Program-made: the position numbers and the translations under genes | Notes under the pieces: generated by a model | Told to the model about the DNA's origin: nothing | Database searches by the model: none | What the model saw: the letters and a program-made list of their open reading frames with translations, nothing else | Shown here: in pieces, positions 1 to 6,099 of the stretch | Layout: every line of letters starts with the position of its first letter | How positions within the stretch are numbered: position 1 is the first letter of the stretch | NCBI GenBank assembly: GCA_002429455.1 | Contig: DIZU01000214.1 | Location: 1,196 to 7,294 of the forward strand | Origin: Methylotenera sp. UBA6020 | Lineage (GTDB): Bacteria > Pseudomonadota > Gammaproteobacteria > Burkholderiales > Methylophilaceae | Direction: 5' to 3' | DNA: 6,099 nucleotides

Positions 1-692
<692 letters not shown>

Positions 693-741
693 CTAAATTA
701 AATTGTTTGAAATAGTTAAATTCTCTGAAACTGAAATAACC

Positions 742-781
742 GGGGACTTAAACTTCTAGTACTTAAATTTTAGTGCTTAAA
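742..781 (-). repeat. Short imperfect tandem repeat at the ilvH-ilvC junction (TTTAAG units)
   Basis: Read on the minus strand, three units begin with TTTAAG: TTTAAGCACTAAAA (781-768), TTTAAGTACTAGAAG (767-753) and TTTAAGTCCCC (752-742). The starts are 14 and 15 bases apart. The first unit contains the ilvH stop codon (TAA, 779-777). The rest of the 111-base gap is AT-rich, with no convincing hairpin plus T-run, so I see no intrinsic terminator between ilvH and ilvC. Whether the repeat has any function is unknown; replication slippage is the simplest origin. Confidence 0.5.
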
Positions 782-1268
782 CCTTAAGTATTCTGTCGCC
801 GCGGCCTATGCCTGAAGCGCCTGTACGCACGGTTTCTAATATAGCTGCCTTATCTAAGCTTTCGATAAAGGCATCTAGTTTGGTGCCTGAGCCGGTAAGC
901 TCAATGGTAAAGCTGCCGTCGGCCACATCGATAATACGGCCTCGGAAAATATCGCACATGCGTTTCATTTCTTCACGGAACGCGCCAGTGGCTTTGACTT
1001 TCACCAGCATCAACTCACGCTCGATGAATTTTCCATCGTTCAAATCGAGCACTTTCACTACATCAATCAGTTTGTTCAACTGCTTGATGATTTGCTCAAT
1101 CACTTCATCAGAGCCTGAAGTGACAATGGTCATGCGTGATAAAGTTGGATCTTCGGTCGGCGCAACAGTCAGTGATTCAATGTTATAGCCGCGCGCAGAG
1201 AACAAGCCAGCCACACGTGACAGTGCGCCTGATTCATTTTCCATTAATAGCGAAATAATATGGCGCAT
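777..1268 (-). CDS. ilvH: Acetohydroxyacid synthase small (regulatory) subunit, IlvH type
   Basis: This is the regulatory partner of the large subunit IlvI: it stimulates catalysis and confers feedback inhibition by valine. Its 163 residues equal the length of E. coli IlvH and follow it closely throughout. The N-terminal ACT domain covers about residues 2-77 and begins MRHIISLLMENESGALSRV, followed by LFSARGYNIESLTVAPTEDP. Residues linked to valine binding or feedback resistance in E. coli IlvH (N11, G14, S17, N29) are all present, so valine sensitivity is expected; that is inference. The C-terminal half (about 80-163) contains the conserved FRGRIIDV segment (108-115) and ends near SGIGRGDRILKV. 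The ATG overlaps the ilvI stop codon by one base (TAATG, 1270-1266), and GGAGG (1280-1276) lies seven bases upstream inside ilvI, so translation of the two subunits is probably coupled. Some annotations would call it ilvN, but length and sequence fit IlvH better. Confidence 0.97.
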   Translation of the reverse strand: MRHIISLLMENESGALSRVAGLFSARGYNIESLTVAPTEDPTLSRMTIVTSGSDEVIEQIIKQLNKLIDVVKVLDLNDGKFIERELMLVKVKATGAFREEMKRMCDIFRGRIIDVADGSFTIELTGSGTKLDAFIESLDKAAILETVRTGASGIGRGDRILKV

Positions 1269-2995
1269 TATAGATCCTCCGCCAAAATCATTTCAGACAA
1301 ACCCTTACCATTTGGAATCATCGGAAACACATTTTCTTTTTGATCGGTCATAAAGTCCATAAACACTAAGCGTTCTTTGAGTTTCGGGCTGAATGCTTCT
1401 TTAAGCGCATCTTCAACATCTGCCGGGTTTTCAACGCGAATACCTACATGCCCATACGCTTCAGCCAGTTTTACAAAGTCCGGCAACGCTTCCATGTAGG
1501 ACTCAGAGTAACGATTACCATAAAAGAACTCCTGCCATTGGCGTACCATGCCCATGTAGCGATTATTTAAGGTAATCACTTTAATCGGCAAATGAAATTG
1601 CTTGCAGGTAGAAAGCTCTTGAATACACATTTGGATTGAAGCCTCACCCGTAATACAGGCAACCTGAGCCTCAGGGTGTGCAAGTTGCACGCCCATGGCG
1701 TAAGGCAAGCCAACGCCCATGGTGCCTAAGCCGCCAGAGTTAATCCAACGGCGTGGTTTATCAAACGGATAATATTGCGCTGCCCACATTTGATGCTGCC
1801 CCACGTCAGACGTGATATAGGCATCACCTTTAGTGACTTCATACAGTTTTTGTATTACGTATTGCGGTTTAATGAACTCTGTACTTTGCGCGTAGCTTAA
1901 ACAGTTTTTGCTACGCCATTGTTCGATTTGTTGGAACCAGTCTTTCAGTGCCGCCGTATTTTGCGCAGGTTTTTCAGTCGCAATGATCTCGTTCATATCT
2001 GACAGCACTGATTTAACGTCACCTACAATCGGCACATCAATTTTCACCCGTTTTGAGATTGACGATGGATCAATATCAATGTGAATAATGGTGCGTGGAC
2101 GTGACAAAAAGTGTTCTGTATTGCCGATTACGCGGTCATCAAAACGTGCGCCCACGGCAAGCAGCACATCGCACTCTTGCATCGCCATATTGGCTTCATA
2201 CGTGCCGTGCATGCCCAACATGCCTAAAAATTGTTTATCAGTCGATGGGTAACCGCCTAAGCCCATCAAGGTACTGGTGATAGGCAAGCCTAGCGATTGA
2301 ATGAGCTTGATTAAATGCGCAGAAGCATCACCCAGCACCACACCGCCGCCTGAGTACACCATCGGGCGTTTAGCTTCAGTCAGTAGTTTGAGTGCTTTTT
2401 TGATCTGGCCTAAATGTCCCTTAGTCACCGGATTATAGGAGCGTAGTTGTACCGTGTTTGGATATTCAAATAAGCCAAGGTGTGCGGTGACATCTTTCGG
2501 AATATCAACCAATACCGGGCCGGGACGACCACTCGCGGCTACATAAAAAGCCTTTTTCATGGTGGCGGCAATATCTTTTACATCTTTGACCAGGAAGTTA
2601 TGTTTTACGCATGGGCGTGTAATGCCTACCGTATCGCACTCTTGAAAGGCGTCTTCGCCAATGGCGTAAGTAGGTACTTGGCCACTAATAATGACCAAGG
2701 GTACAGAATCCATATAGGCCGTAGCAATGCCAGTGACGGCATTGGTAGCCCCTGGGCCTGAGGTTACAAGGGCAACGCCAACTTCACCAGTTGAGCGTGA
2801 GTAGGCATCTGCGGCATGTATCGCCGCTTGCTCATGACGTACCAATACGTGTTTAAATTTGTTTTGCTGAAAAATAGCGTCATAAATATTAAGCACTGCG
2901 CCACCAGGGTAGCCAAATACAAATTTAACTTTTTCCTCATGCAGGCAACGTATTAAAATTTCTGCGCCTGTGAGTTGTTTAGAACTTTGTTCCAT
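1268..2995 (-). CDS. ilvI: Acetohydroxyacid synthase large (catalytic) subunit
   Basis: This thiamine diphosphate- and FAD-dependent enzyme condenses two pyruvates to 2-acetolactate, or pyruvate plus 2-ketobutyrate to acetohydroxybutyrate, the first common step of branched-chain amino acid synthesis. The 575 residues match the roughly 574 of E. coli IlvI. The N-terminal PYR domain (about 8-172) has the cofactor-activating glutamate E55 in RHEQAA and the SGPGATN loop (79-85). The central FAD-associated domain (about 195-335) contains GARFDDRV (282-289). The C-terminal PP domain (about 380-550) holds the ThDP/Mg motif, where GDGS is replaced by GEAS (450-453) ahead of LNN (476-478). W487 in VRQWQ matches the tryptophan that favours 2-ketobutyrate as second substrate. 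The start at 2995 is chosen because an in-frame TAA lies two codons upstream (3001-2999); only a weak GGAA precedes it. It heads an ilvI-ilvH-ilvC operon behind its own likely promoter. The symbol ilvB is often used for the same gene. Confidence 0.97.
   Translation of the reverse strand: MEQSSKQLTGAEILIRCLHEEKVKFVFGYPGGAVLNIYDAIFQQNKFKHVLVRHEQAAIHAADAYSRSTGEVGVALVTSGPGATNAVTGIATAYMDSVPLVIISGQVPTYAIGEDAFQECDTVGITRPCVKHNFLVKDVKDIAATMKKAFYVAASGRPGPVLVDIPKDVTAHLGLFEYPNTVQLRSYNPVTKGHLGQIKKALKLLTEAKRPMVYSGGGVVLGDASAHLIKLIQSLGLPITSTLMGLGGYPSTDKQFLGMLGMHGTYEANMAMQECDVLLAVGARFDDRVIGNTEHFLSRPRTIIHIDIDPSSISKRVKIDVPIVGDVKSVLSDMNEIIATEKPAQNTAALKDWFQQIEQWRSKNCLSYAQSTEFIKPQYVIQKLYEVTKGDAYITSDVGQHQMWAAQYYPFDKPRRWINSGGLGTMGVGLPYAMGVQLAHPEAQVACITGEASIQMCIQELSTCKQFHLPIKVITLNNRYMGMVRQWQEFFYGNRYSESYMEALPDFVKLAEAYGHVGIRVENPADVEDALKEAFSPKLKERLVFMDFMTDQKENVFPMIPNGKGLSEMILAEDL
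1276..1280 (-). promoter_or_regulatory. Strong Shine-Dalgarno of ilvH inside the end of ilvI
   Basis: GGAGG on the minus strand, seven bases before the ilvH ATG at 1268-1266, lies within the last codons of ilvI. Together with the TAATG junction it fixes the ilvH start and suggests both terminating and newly recruited ribosomes begin ilvH. Confidence 0.85.
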
Positions 2996-3031
2996 GCTTT
3001 ATTCCATGCCTTGTTTCATTGCGAATTCCAT
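2984..3031 (-). repeat. Four 12-base imperfect tandem units, each starting with ATG, across the ilvI start; includes a 10-codon leader ORF
   Basis: On the minus strand four consecutive 12-base units are ATGGAATTCGCA (3031-3020), ATGAAACAAGGC (3019-3008), ATGGAATAAAGC (3007-2996) and ATGGAACAAAGT (2995-2984). The last is the start of ilvI. Units 3 and 4 agree at 10 of 12 positions, units 2 and 3 at 9 of 12, and units 1 and 3 at 7 of 12. All four ATGs share one frame. A TAA in unit 3 (3001-2999) ends a possible leader peptide, MEFAMKQGME, one codon before the ilvI ATG. The leader has no run of branched-chain codons, so it does not look like a classical attenuation peptide. Confidence 0.7.
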
Positions 3032-3122
3032 GCTTTTTTAACAAAGCAGAGGGGTTTTAGCTAAATTGTTGCTTGTTTTTATTGAATTACTTAGTTTTTT
3101 ATTGTTTATATAGCAACCCTAC

Positions 3123-3151
3123 ACGATAACGGTTTGAGCGTATTTGGTCAA
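3123..3151 (-). promoter_or_regulatory. Likely sigma-70 promoter of the ilvI-ilvH-ilvC operon
   Basis: On the minus strand TTGACC (3151-3146) and TATCGT (3128-3123) are separated by exactly 17 bases. These match five of six and four of six consensus positions. Transcription would begin near 3117, giving an A-rich leader of about 120 bases before the ilvI ATG at 2995. The placement in a gene-free gap directly before ilvI supports it. The start site has not been measured. Confidence 0.7.
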
Positions 3152-3184
3152 GGATGAAAGTTTAATGGCAAACTGATTTTTGAT

Positions 3185-3207
3185 AACTCAAGTTGATTGT
3201 TTGAGTT
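3185..3207. promoter_or_regulatory. Perfect 7-bp inverted repeat upstream of the ilvI promoter, possible operator
   Basis: On the minus strand AACTCAA (3207-3201) and TTGAGTT (3191-3185) flank nine bases. The centre, near 3196, is about 45 bases upstream of the -35 box and about 80 upstream of the predicted start, a usual place for an activator site of the LysR or Lrp kind. I cannot assign a regulator. As a terminator for the ATPase gene it is poor, because the minus-strand side is followed by ATCAAAAATC rather than a T-run. On the plus strand it is followed by TTAATT, but no plus-strand gene is seen to end there. Confidence 0.4.
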
Positions 3208-3272
3208 TTAATTGGCCTTGTGAGGCGATATTGGTGAGCACTGGAATGCATGCGCACATCAATCATTGCGTT

Positions 3273-5057
3273 TCACTCTGTGTCTAGTGGCGGCGCTACT
3301 TTTAACAGTTCTTCAATAGTGGTGATACCTGCGGCTACTTTTTCTGCGCCATTGATGATCAATGGCTGCATACCTTCTTGTTGCGCTAATTGAGTTAGTT
3401 TTGCTAAATCCGTTTCAGGCGTAATGAGCTTTCTTAATGCAGGGGTCATCGTGAGCATTTCATAAATACCGCTACGGCCTCTAAAGCCGGTGTTGCGGCA
3501 TTCCAGGCAGCCTACAGGTTTGTAGATATGTGCAGGTTTTGGCATTTTGAATGAGCCAACCAGTGCGTCCCATTCGCTTTGCTCAATCGATTCGGCCTCT
3601 TTGCAGCTTGGGCATAGCATGCGTACTAAGCGTTGCGCCATAATTCCCAATACGGTTGAATGAATCAGGTACGATGGCACACCTAAGTCTAATAGACGCG
3701 TTACCGCTGAAGGTGAGTCGTTTGTATGCAGGGATGATAGTACTAAGTGACCAGTCAGCGCGGCTTGAATCGCCATGTCGGCGGTTTCTAAATCACGAAT
3801 TTCACCCACCATAATGATGTCGGGATCCTGCCGCATCAGCGTGCGTATGCCATCTGCAAAGTTCAAGCCGATGTTTTGTTGCACTTGCATTTGATTGAAT
3901 AGGGGTTCAACCATCTCTATCGGTTCTTCTACCGTGCATACGTTCACTTCTGGCGTGGCGAGTGTGCGTAAGGTAGCGTAAAGCGTGGTGGTTTTGCCGG
4001 AACCAGTAGGGCCGGTGACTAAAATAATTCCATTTGGCGCTTTGGTCCAAGTATTCCATATATCGGCTTGTGCTTCTGAAAACCCCAGGGCTAAAAAGTC
4101 TTTGGCCGACACATCCGGCGCAAAAATCCGCATCACCAATTTCTCACCAAAGGCGGTTGGCATAGTAGATAGCCTTAGTTCAACTTCCTGCCCTTCAGCC
4201 GTCAATGTTTTAATGCGACCATCCTGCGGTCTACGCTTTTCAACCATGTCCATGCGTCCTAGCAGCTTAATGCGACTGGTAATGGCATTCATGATGTTGG
4301 GCGGCAGTTGATACACTTGGTGCAATACACCATCAATTCTAAAGCGCATCATGCCCATGTTGCGGCGCGGCTCAAGGTGAATATCACTGGCGCGTTGTTC
4401 AAATGCATATTTGAATAACCAGTCCACAATGTTCACCACATGTTGCTCATTGGCATCGAGGTTTTTGTCTTTGCCTAGTTCAACCAGCTGTTCAAAATTT
4501 TGCACGCCGACAATCTGTCCGGCTTTGGCCAAATTTGCCGCATTCATTGAACTGGCTAAGCTATAGATTTCTGGCAGGTAACGGTTGATTTCTAGTGGAT
4601 TGGCGACCACCAGTTTCACTTTCATTTGCAACACGCGCTCAAGGTCTTCAATCCAATCGGTGCTAAAAGGCTCAGTGGTGGCGATGACAGCTTCACCGTT
4701 TTTAGCCGAAATCGGCATGATTTTTAAGCGTTCAGCATAGCCCTTGGAGATGAGCTGTGCAGCAGAGCCAAAGTCTAACTGGAGTGGGTCTATGTGGTAA
4801 TAATCTAATCCAGCATGTTCTGCCAGCCAGGCGGACAGCCCTTCAACGGTGATCACTTTATGTGGGGTTTTGAGGCTTTTCCATTTTTGCTCGCCAATAA
4901 TAACCAGTGGATGCAAGTTGGAGCTATCGAGCTTACGGTCTTTGTATAGTTTTTCGGCATGTAATTTATCGACCATGCCATCGTTTACCAGCATGCGAAG
5001 TACGTCGCCTAAGGTGAGGCGGCCGGTGGGATTCGTTAGCGAAGCGACTTTGTTCAT
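3273..5057 (-). CDS. GspE/PilB-family assembly ATPase (type II secretion or type IV pilus type)
   Basis: Members of this family are hexameric cytoplasmic ATPases that drive pilin or pseudopilin assembly at the inner membrane. The 594-residue protein has an N-terminal region related to the T2SSE_N/MshEN domain (about 14-165), a linker, an N2 domain with SDIHLEP (224-230) and FRIDG (239-243), and a RecA-like motor. Motor motifs are all present: Walker A GPTGSGKT (349-356), Asp box TVEEPIE (375-381), Walker B ending IIMVGEIRD with catalytic E419, and His box LSSLHTND (440-447, H444). C482, C485, C517 and C520 form the tetracysteine zinc site. The ATG at 5057 has AAAGG (5069-5065) seven bases upstream. 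The gene starts 36 bases after nadC ends. The length favours PilB/HofB-like proteins over the shorter classical GspE, but no pilin, PilC/GspF or peptidase gene lies beside it, so the partner system cannot be named. No membrane segment or signal peptide is seen, as expected. Confidence 0.92.
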   Translation of the reverse strand: MNKVASLTNPTGRLTLGDVLRMLVNDGMVDKLHAEKLYKDRKLDSSNLHPLVIIGEQKWKSLKTPHKVITVEGLSAWLAEHAGLDYYHIDPLQLDFGSAAQLISKGYAERLKIMPISAKNGEAVIATTEPFSTDWIEDLERVLQMKVKLVVANPLEINRYLPEIYSLASSMNAANLAKAGQIVGVQNFEQLVELGKDKNLDANEQHVVNIVDWLFKYAFEQRASDIHLEPRRNMGMMRFRIDGVLHQVYQLPPNIMNAITSRIKLLGRMDMVEKRRPQDGRIKTLTAEGQEVELRLSTMPTAFGEKLVMRIFAPDVSAKDFLALGFSEAQADIWNTWTKAPNGIILVTGPTGSGKTTTLYATLRTLATPEVNVCTVEEPIEMVEPLFNQMQVQQNIGLNFADGIRTLMRQDPDIIMVGEIRDLETADMAIQAALTGHLVLSSLHTNDSPSAVTRLLDLGVPSYLIHSTVLGIMAQRLVRMLCPSCKEAESIEQSEWDALVGSFKMPKPAHIYKPVGCLECRNTGFRGRSGIYEMLTMTPALRKLITPETDLAKLTQLAQQEGMQPLIINGAEKVAAGITTIEELLKVAPPLDTE

Positions 5058-5064
5058 AAGGATG

Positions 5065-5069
5065 CCTTT
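5065..5069 (-). promoter_or_regulatory. Ribosome binding site of the assembly ATPase gene
   Basis: AAAGG on the minus strand lies seven bases before the ATG at 5057-5055, in the 36-base gap after nadC. It supports this start. No promoter or terminator is visible in the gap, consistent with cotranscription. Confidence 0.65.
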
Positions 5070-5093
5070 GTCTTAAAGTCAGTGCTTTGGATT

Positions 5094-5969
5094 TTATATT
5101 TTAACACGCATGGATAAATCGACTGCGCGCACGTTTTTTGTCAGTGCGCCAACTGAAATGCGATCAACGCCAGTCAGTGCAATTTCACGCACGTTTTCTA
5201 AAGTGATGCCGCCAGAAGCTTCTAAAATGGCGACCGTATTGCTGTGCTTATTTACTTTTACAGCTTCGCGCAGTATGTCGGGGCTGAAATTATCTAATAA
5301 AATGCTGGTGGCGCCAGCCTGTAAGGCCTCCTGCAACTGATGCAAGTTTTCAACTTCAATTTGTATGCTTTTGTTTGCGCCTAGTGCAAACGCCTGCTGC
5401 ATCACGGCACTAATACTGCCGGTTGCGGCTATGTGGTTTTCTTTAATCAAAATACCATCATATAAAGCAAGCCGTTGATTGTGGCCGCCGCCGATAGTGA
5501 CGGCATACTTTTGCGCTAATCTCAAATTGGGAATCGTTTTACGGGTATCTAAAATTTGGCATTGCGTGCCGGCAATGGCATCCGCATATTTGCGTGTTTC
5601 AGTGGCGGTGGCAGAAAGTGTTTGTAAAAAATTAAGCGCACAGCGCTCGGCAGTGAGTAGTGATCGTGCTAAGCCTGTAATTTCGCACAATACTTGATCG
5701 GCTTGTACGCGTGCACCTTCAGCAATAAACCAATCGATACTGACATTGGCATCCACTTGCTTGAAACAAGCGTTTACCCAATCTATGCCGCAAATGACAG
5801 CATTTTCACGTACGGTAATTGTAGCGCTTACACGCTGCGAGGCTGGAATGAGTTGTGCAGTCAGGTCGCCAGTGCCGATATCTTCATCTAGCGCTACCTG
5901 CACTTGACTGCGTACCAGCTCATAAAAAGCGGTTGATCCTAATGGGTAGTATTGATTAAATAGCGTCAT
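5094..5969 (-). CDS. nadC: Quinolinate phosphoribosyltransferase (decarboxylating)
   Basis: The enzyme makes nicotinate mononucleotide, CO2 and pyrophosphate from quinolinate and PRPP, the last step of the de novo branch of NAD synthesis, in the cytosol. The 291 residues are close to the 297 of E. coli NadC. The N-terminal open-faced sandwich (about 20-120) includes EDIGTGDLT (29-37) and ends in the TAERCALNFLQTLS segment (106-119) that supplies R109 to the neighbouring active site of the dimer. The barrel carries DTRKT (141-145), GGGHNQR (160-166), LIKENHI (174-180), EVEN (205-208), LLDNF (224-228), SGGI (252-255) and SVGALT (272-277), covering the phosphate and carboxylate ligands known for the family. 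The ATG at 5969 fits the alignment, but no clear Shine-Dalgarno precedes it (TATCAACGCTA before ATG), so weak or atypical initiation is likely. It is the first gene of a probable two-gene unit with the ATPase gene. Identification is very secure. Confidence 0.97.
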   Translation of the reverse strand: MTLFNQYYPLGSTAFYELVRSQVQVALDEDIGTGDLTAQLIPASQRVSATITVRENAVICGIDWVNACFKQVDANVSIDWFIAEGARVQADQVLCEITGLARSLLTAERCALNFLQTLSATATETRKYADAIAGTQCQILDTRKTIPNLRLAQKYAVTIGGGHNQRLALYDGILIKENHIAATGSISAVMQQAFALGANKSIQIEVENLHQLQEALQAGATSILLDNFSPDILREAVKVNKHSNTVAILEASGGITLENVREIALTGVDRISVGALTKNVRAVDLSMRVKI

Positions 5970-5997
5970 TAGCGTTGATAGTAAAAGTAATGTTTGA

Positions 5998-6003
5998 ATT
6001 ATA
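5998..6003 (-). promoter_or_regulatory. Likely -10 box of the nadC promoter
   Basis: A perfect TATAAT on the minus strand lies 28 bases before the nadC ATG, placing the transcript start near 5991 and giving a leader of about 22 bases. No good -35 box is found 16-18 bases upstream: the best alternatives match at only one or so positions, and TTGCTG (6031-6026) would need a 22-base spacer. The promoter may therefore depend on an activator or on upstream AT-rich DNA. Confidence 0.5.
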
Positions 6004-6030
6004 ATGCTATTAAATCTTAAACTATCAGCA

Positions 6031-6051
6031 AATATTACGTCAGTAAATATT
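6031..6051. promoter_or_regulatory. AT-rich dyad upstream of the nadC promoter, possible operator
   Basis: AATATT (6031-6036) and AATATT (6046-6051), each self-complementary, flank nine bases containing TTACGTCAGTAA (6035-6046), itself a four-base-arm hairpin. The centre at 6041 lies about 50 bases upstream of the predicted nadC transcript start. AT-rich DNA makes chance dyads common, so this is only a candidate. The remaining bases to 6099 show no gene I can support. Confidence 0.25.
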
Positions 6052-6099
6052 ATGAAACCTTTTAGATACCATCAATAGCCCCTATGCACGCAAAGTGCG

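Noticed and set aside
808..1188. 126-codon plus-strand open frame opposite ilvH
   Set aside because: It lies entirely inside the strongly conserved ilvH gene on the other strand, has serine-rich composition typical of an antisense shadow, and shows no recognisable domain.
3105..3112. TATATAAA on the minus strand as an alternative -10 for ilvI
   Set aside because: The sequence 17 bases upstream (AAACCG) is a poor -35, while the TTGACC/TATCGT pair just upstream has ideal spacing.
3185..3207. Inverted repeat read as an intrinsic terminator of the ATPase gene
   Set aside because: The minus-strand side is followed by ATCAAAAATC, not a T-run, and the stem has only two G-C pairs. A plus-strand terminator would have no gene to end.
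3985..4311. 108-codon plus-strand open frame opposite the ATPase motor domain
   Set aside because: It is antisense to the Walker A region and neighbouring conserved segments; its peptide resembles a reverse-complement reading of those motifs.
5110..5891. Three plus-strand open frames opposite nadC
   Set aside because: All sit inside the conserved nadC frame and encode nothing recognisable.
6084..6099. ATG at 6084 on the plus strand as the start of a divergent gene
   Set aside because: Only five codons are visible before the window ends, with no clear ribosome binding site, so it cannot be supported.
6086..6099. GCAC/GTGC and CGCA/TGCG hairpin at the right edge as a terminator
   Set aside because: The arms are only four bases, no T-run follows on the minus strand, and the window stops within it.

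Overview
This window carries five minus-strand genes in a row and no confident plus-strand gene. In transcription order (right to left) they are nadC (quinolinate phosphoribosyltransferase), a GspE/PilB-family secretion or pilus assembly ATPase, ilvI and ilvH (large and small subunits of acetohydroxyacid synthase), and the first 221 codons of ilvC (ketol-acid reductoisomerase), which runs off the left edge. Protein similarity and the ilvI-ilvH-ilvC order suggest a betaproteobacterium. The fairly AT-rich DNA and protein character fit a Methylophilaceae-type methylotroph, but that finer placement is inference from memory, not a database result.

Layout. About 5970-6099 is the nadC upstream region, with a perfect TATAAT box and an AT-rich dyad. 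nadC (5094-5969) is followed after 36 bases by the ATPase gene (3273-5057), so these two are probably cotranscribed. The 277 bases at 2996-3272 contain no gene. They hold a perfect 7-bp inverted repeat, a good sigma-70 promoter (TTGACC, 17 bases, TATCGT), an A-rich leader of about 120 bases, and a 12-base imperfect tandem repeat of the ilvI start site. ilvI (1268-2995) and ilvH (777-1268) share one base in a TAATG junction. A 111-base gap with a short 14-15-base tandem repeat separates ilvH from ilvC (1-665).

Function. IlvI-IlvH forms the valine-sensitive acetohydroxyacid synthase, and IlvC reduces and isomerises its products, so the left half makes the first two steps common to isoleucine and valine synthesis (and the precursor path to leucine). 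NadC makes nicotinate mononucleotide in de novo NAD synthesis. The ATPase is a cytoplasmic motor for a type II secretion or type IV pilus-like system whose other parts are not in view. Its position just after nadC recalls the nadC-ppdD-hofB-hofC order of enterobacteria and the nadC-pilABCD region of Pseudomonas.

I found no new biological system. The window is mostly conserved housekeeping sequence. The points most worth a second look are the four in-frame, 12-base-spaced ATG units at the ilvI start, with a stop codon in the third unit, and the substituted thiamine diphosphate motif (Gly-Glu-Ala-Ser instead of Gly-Asp-Gly-Ser) in IlvI.
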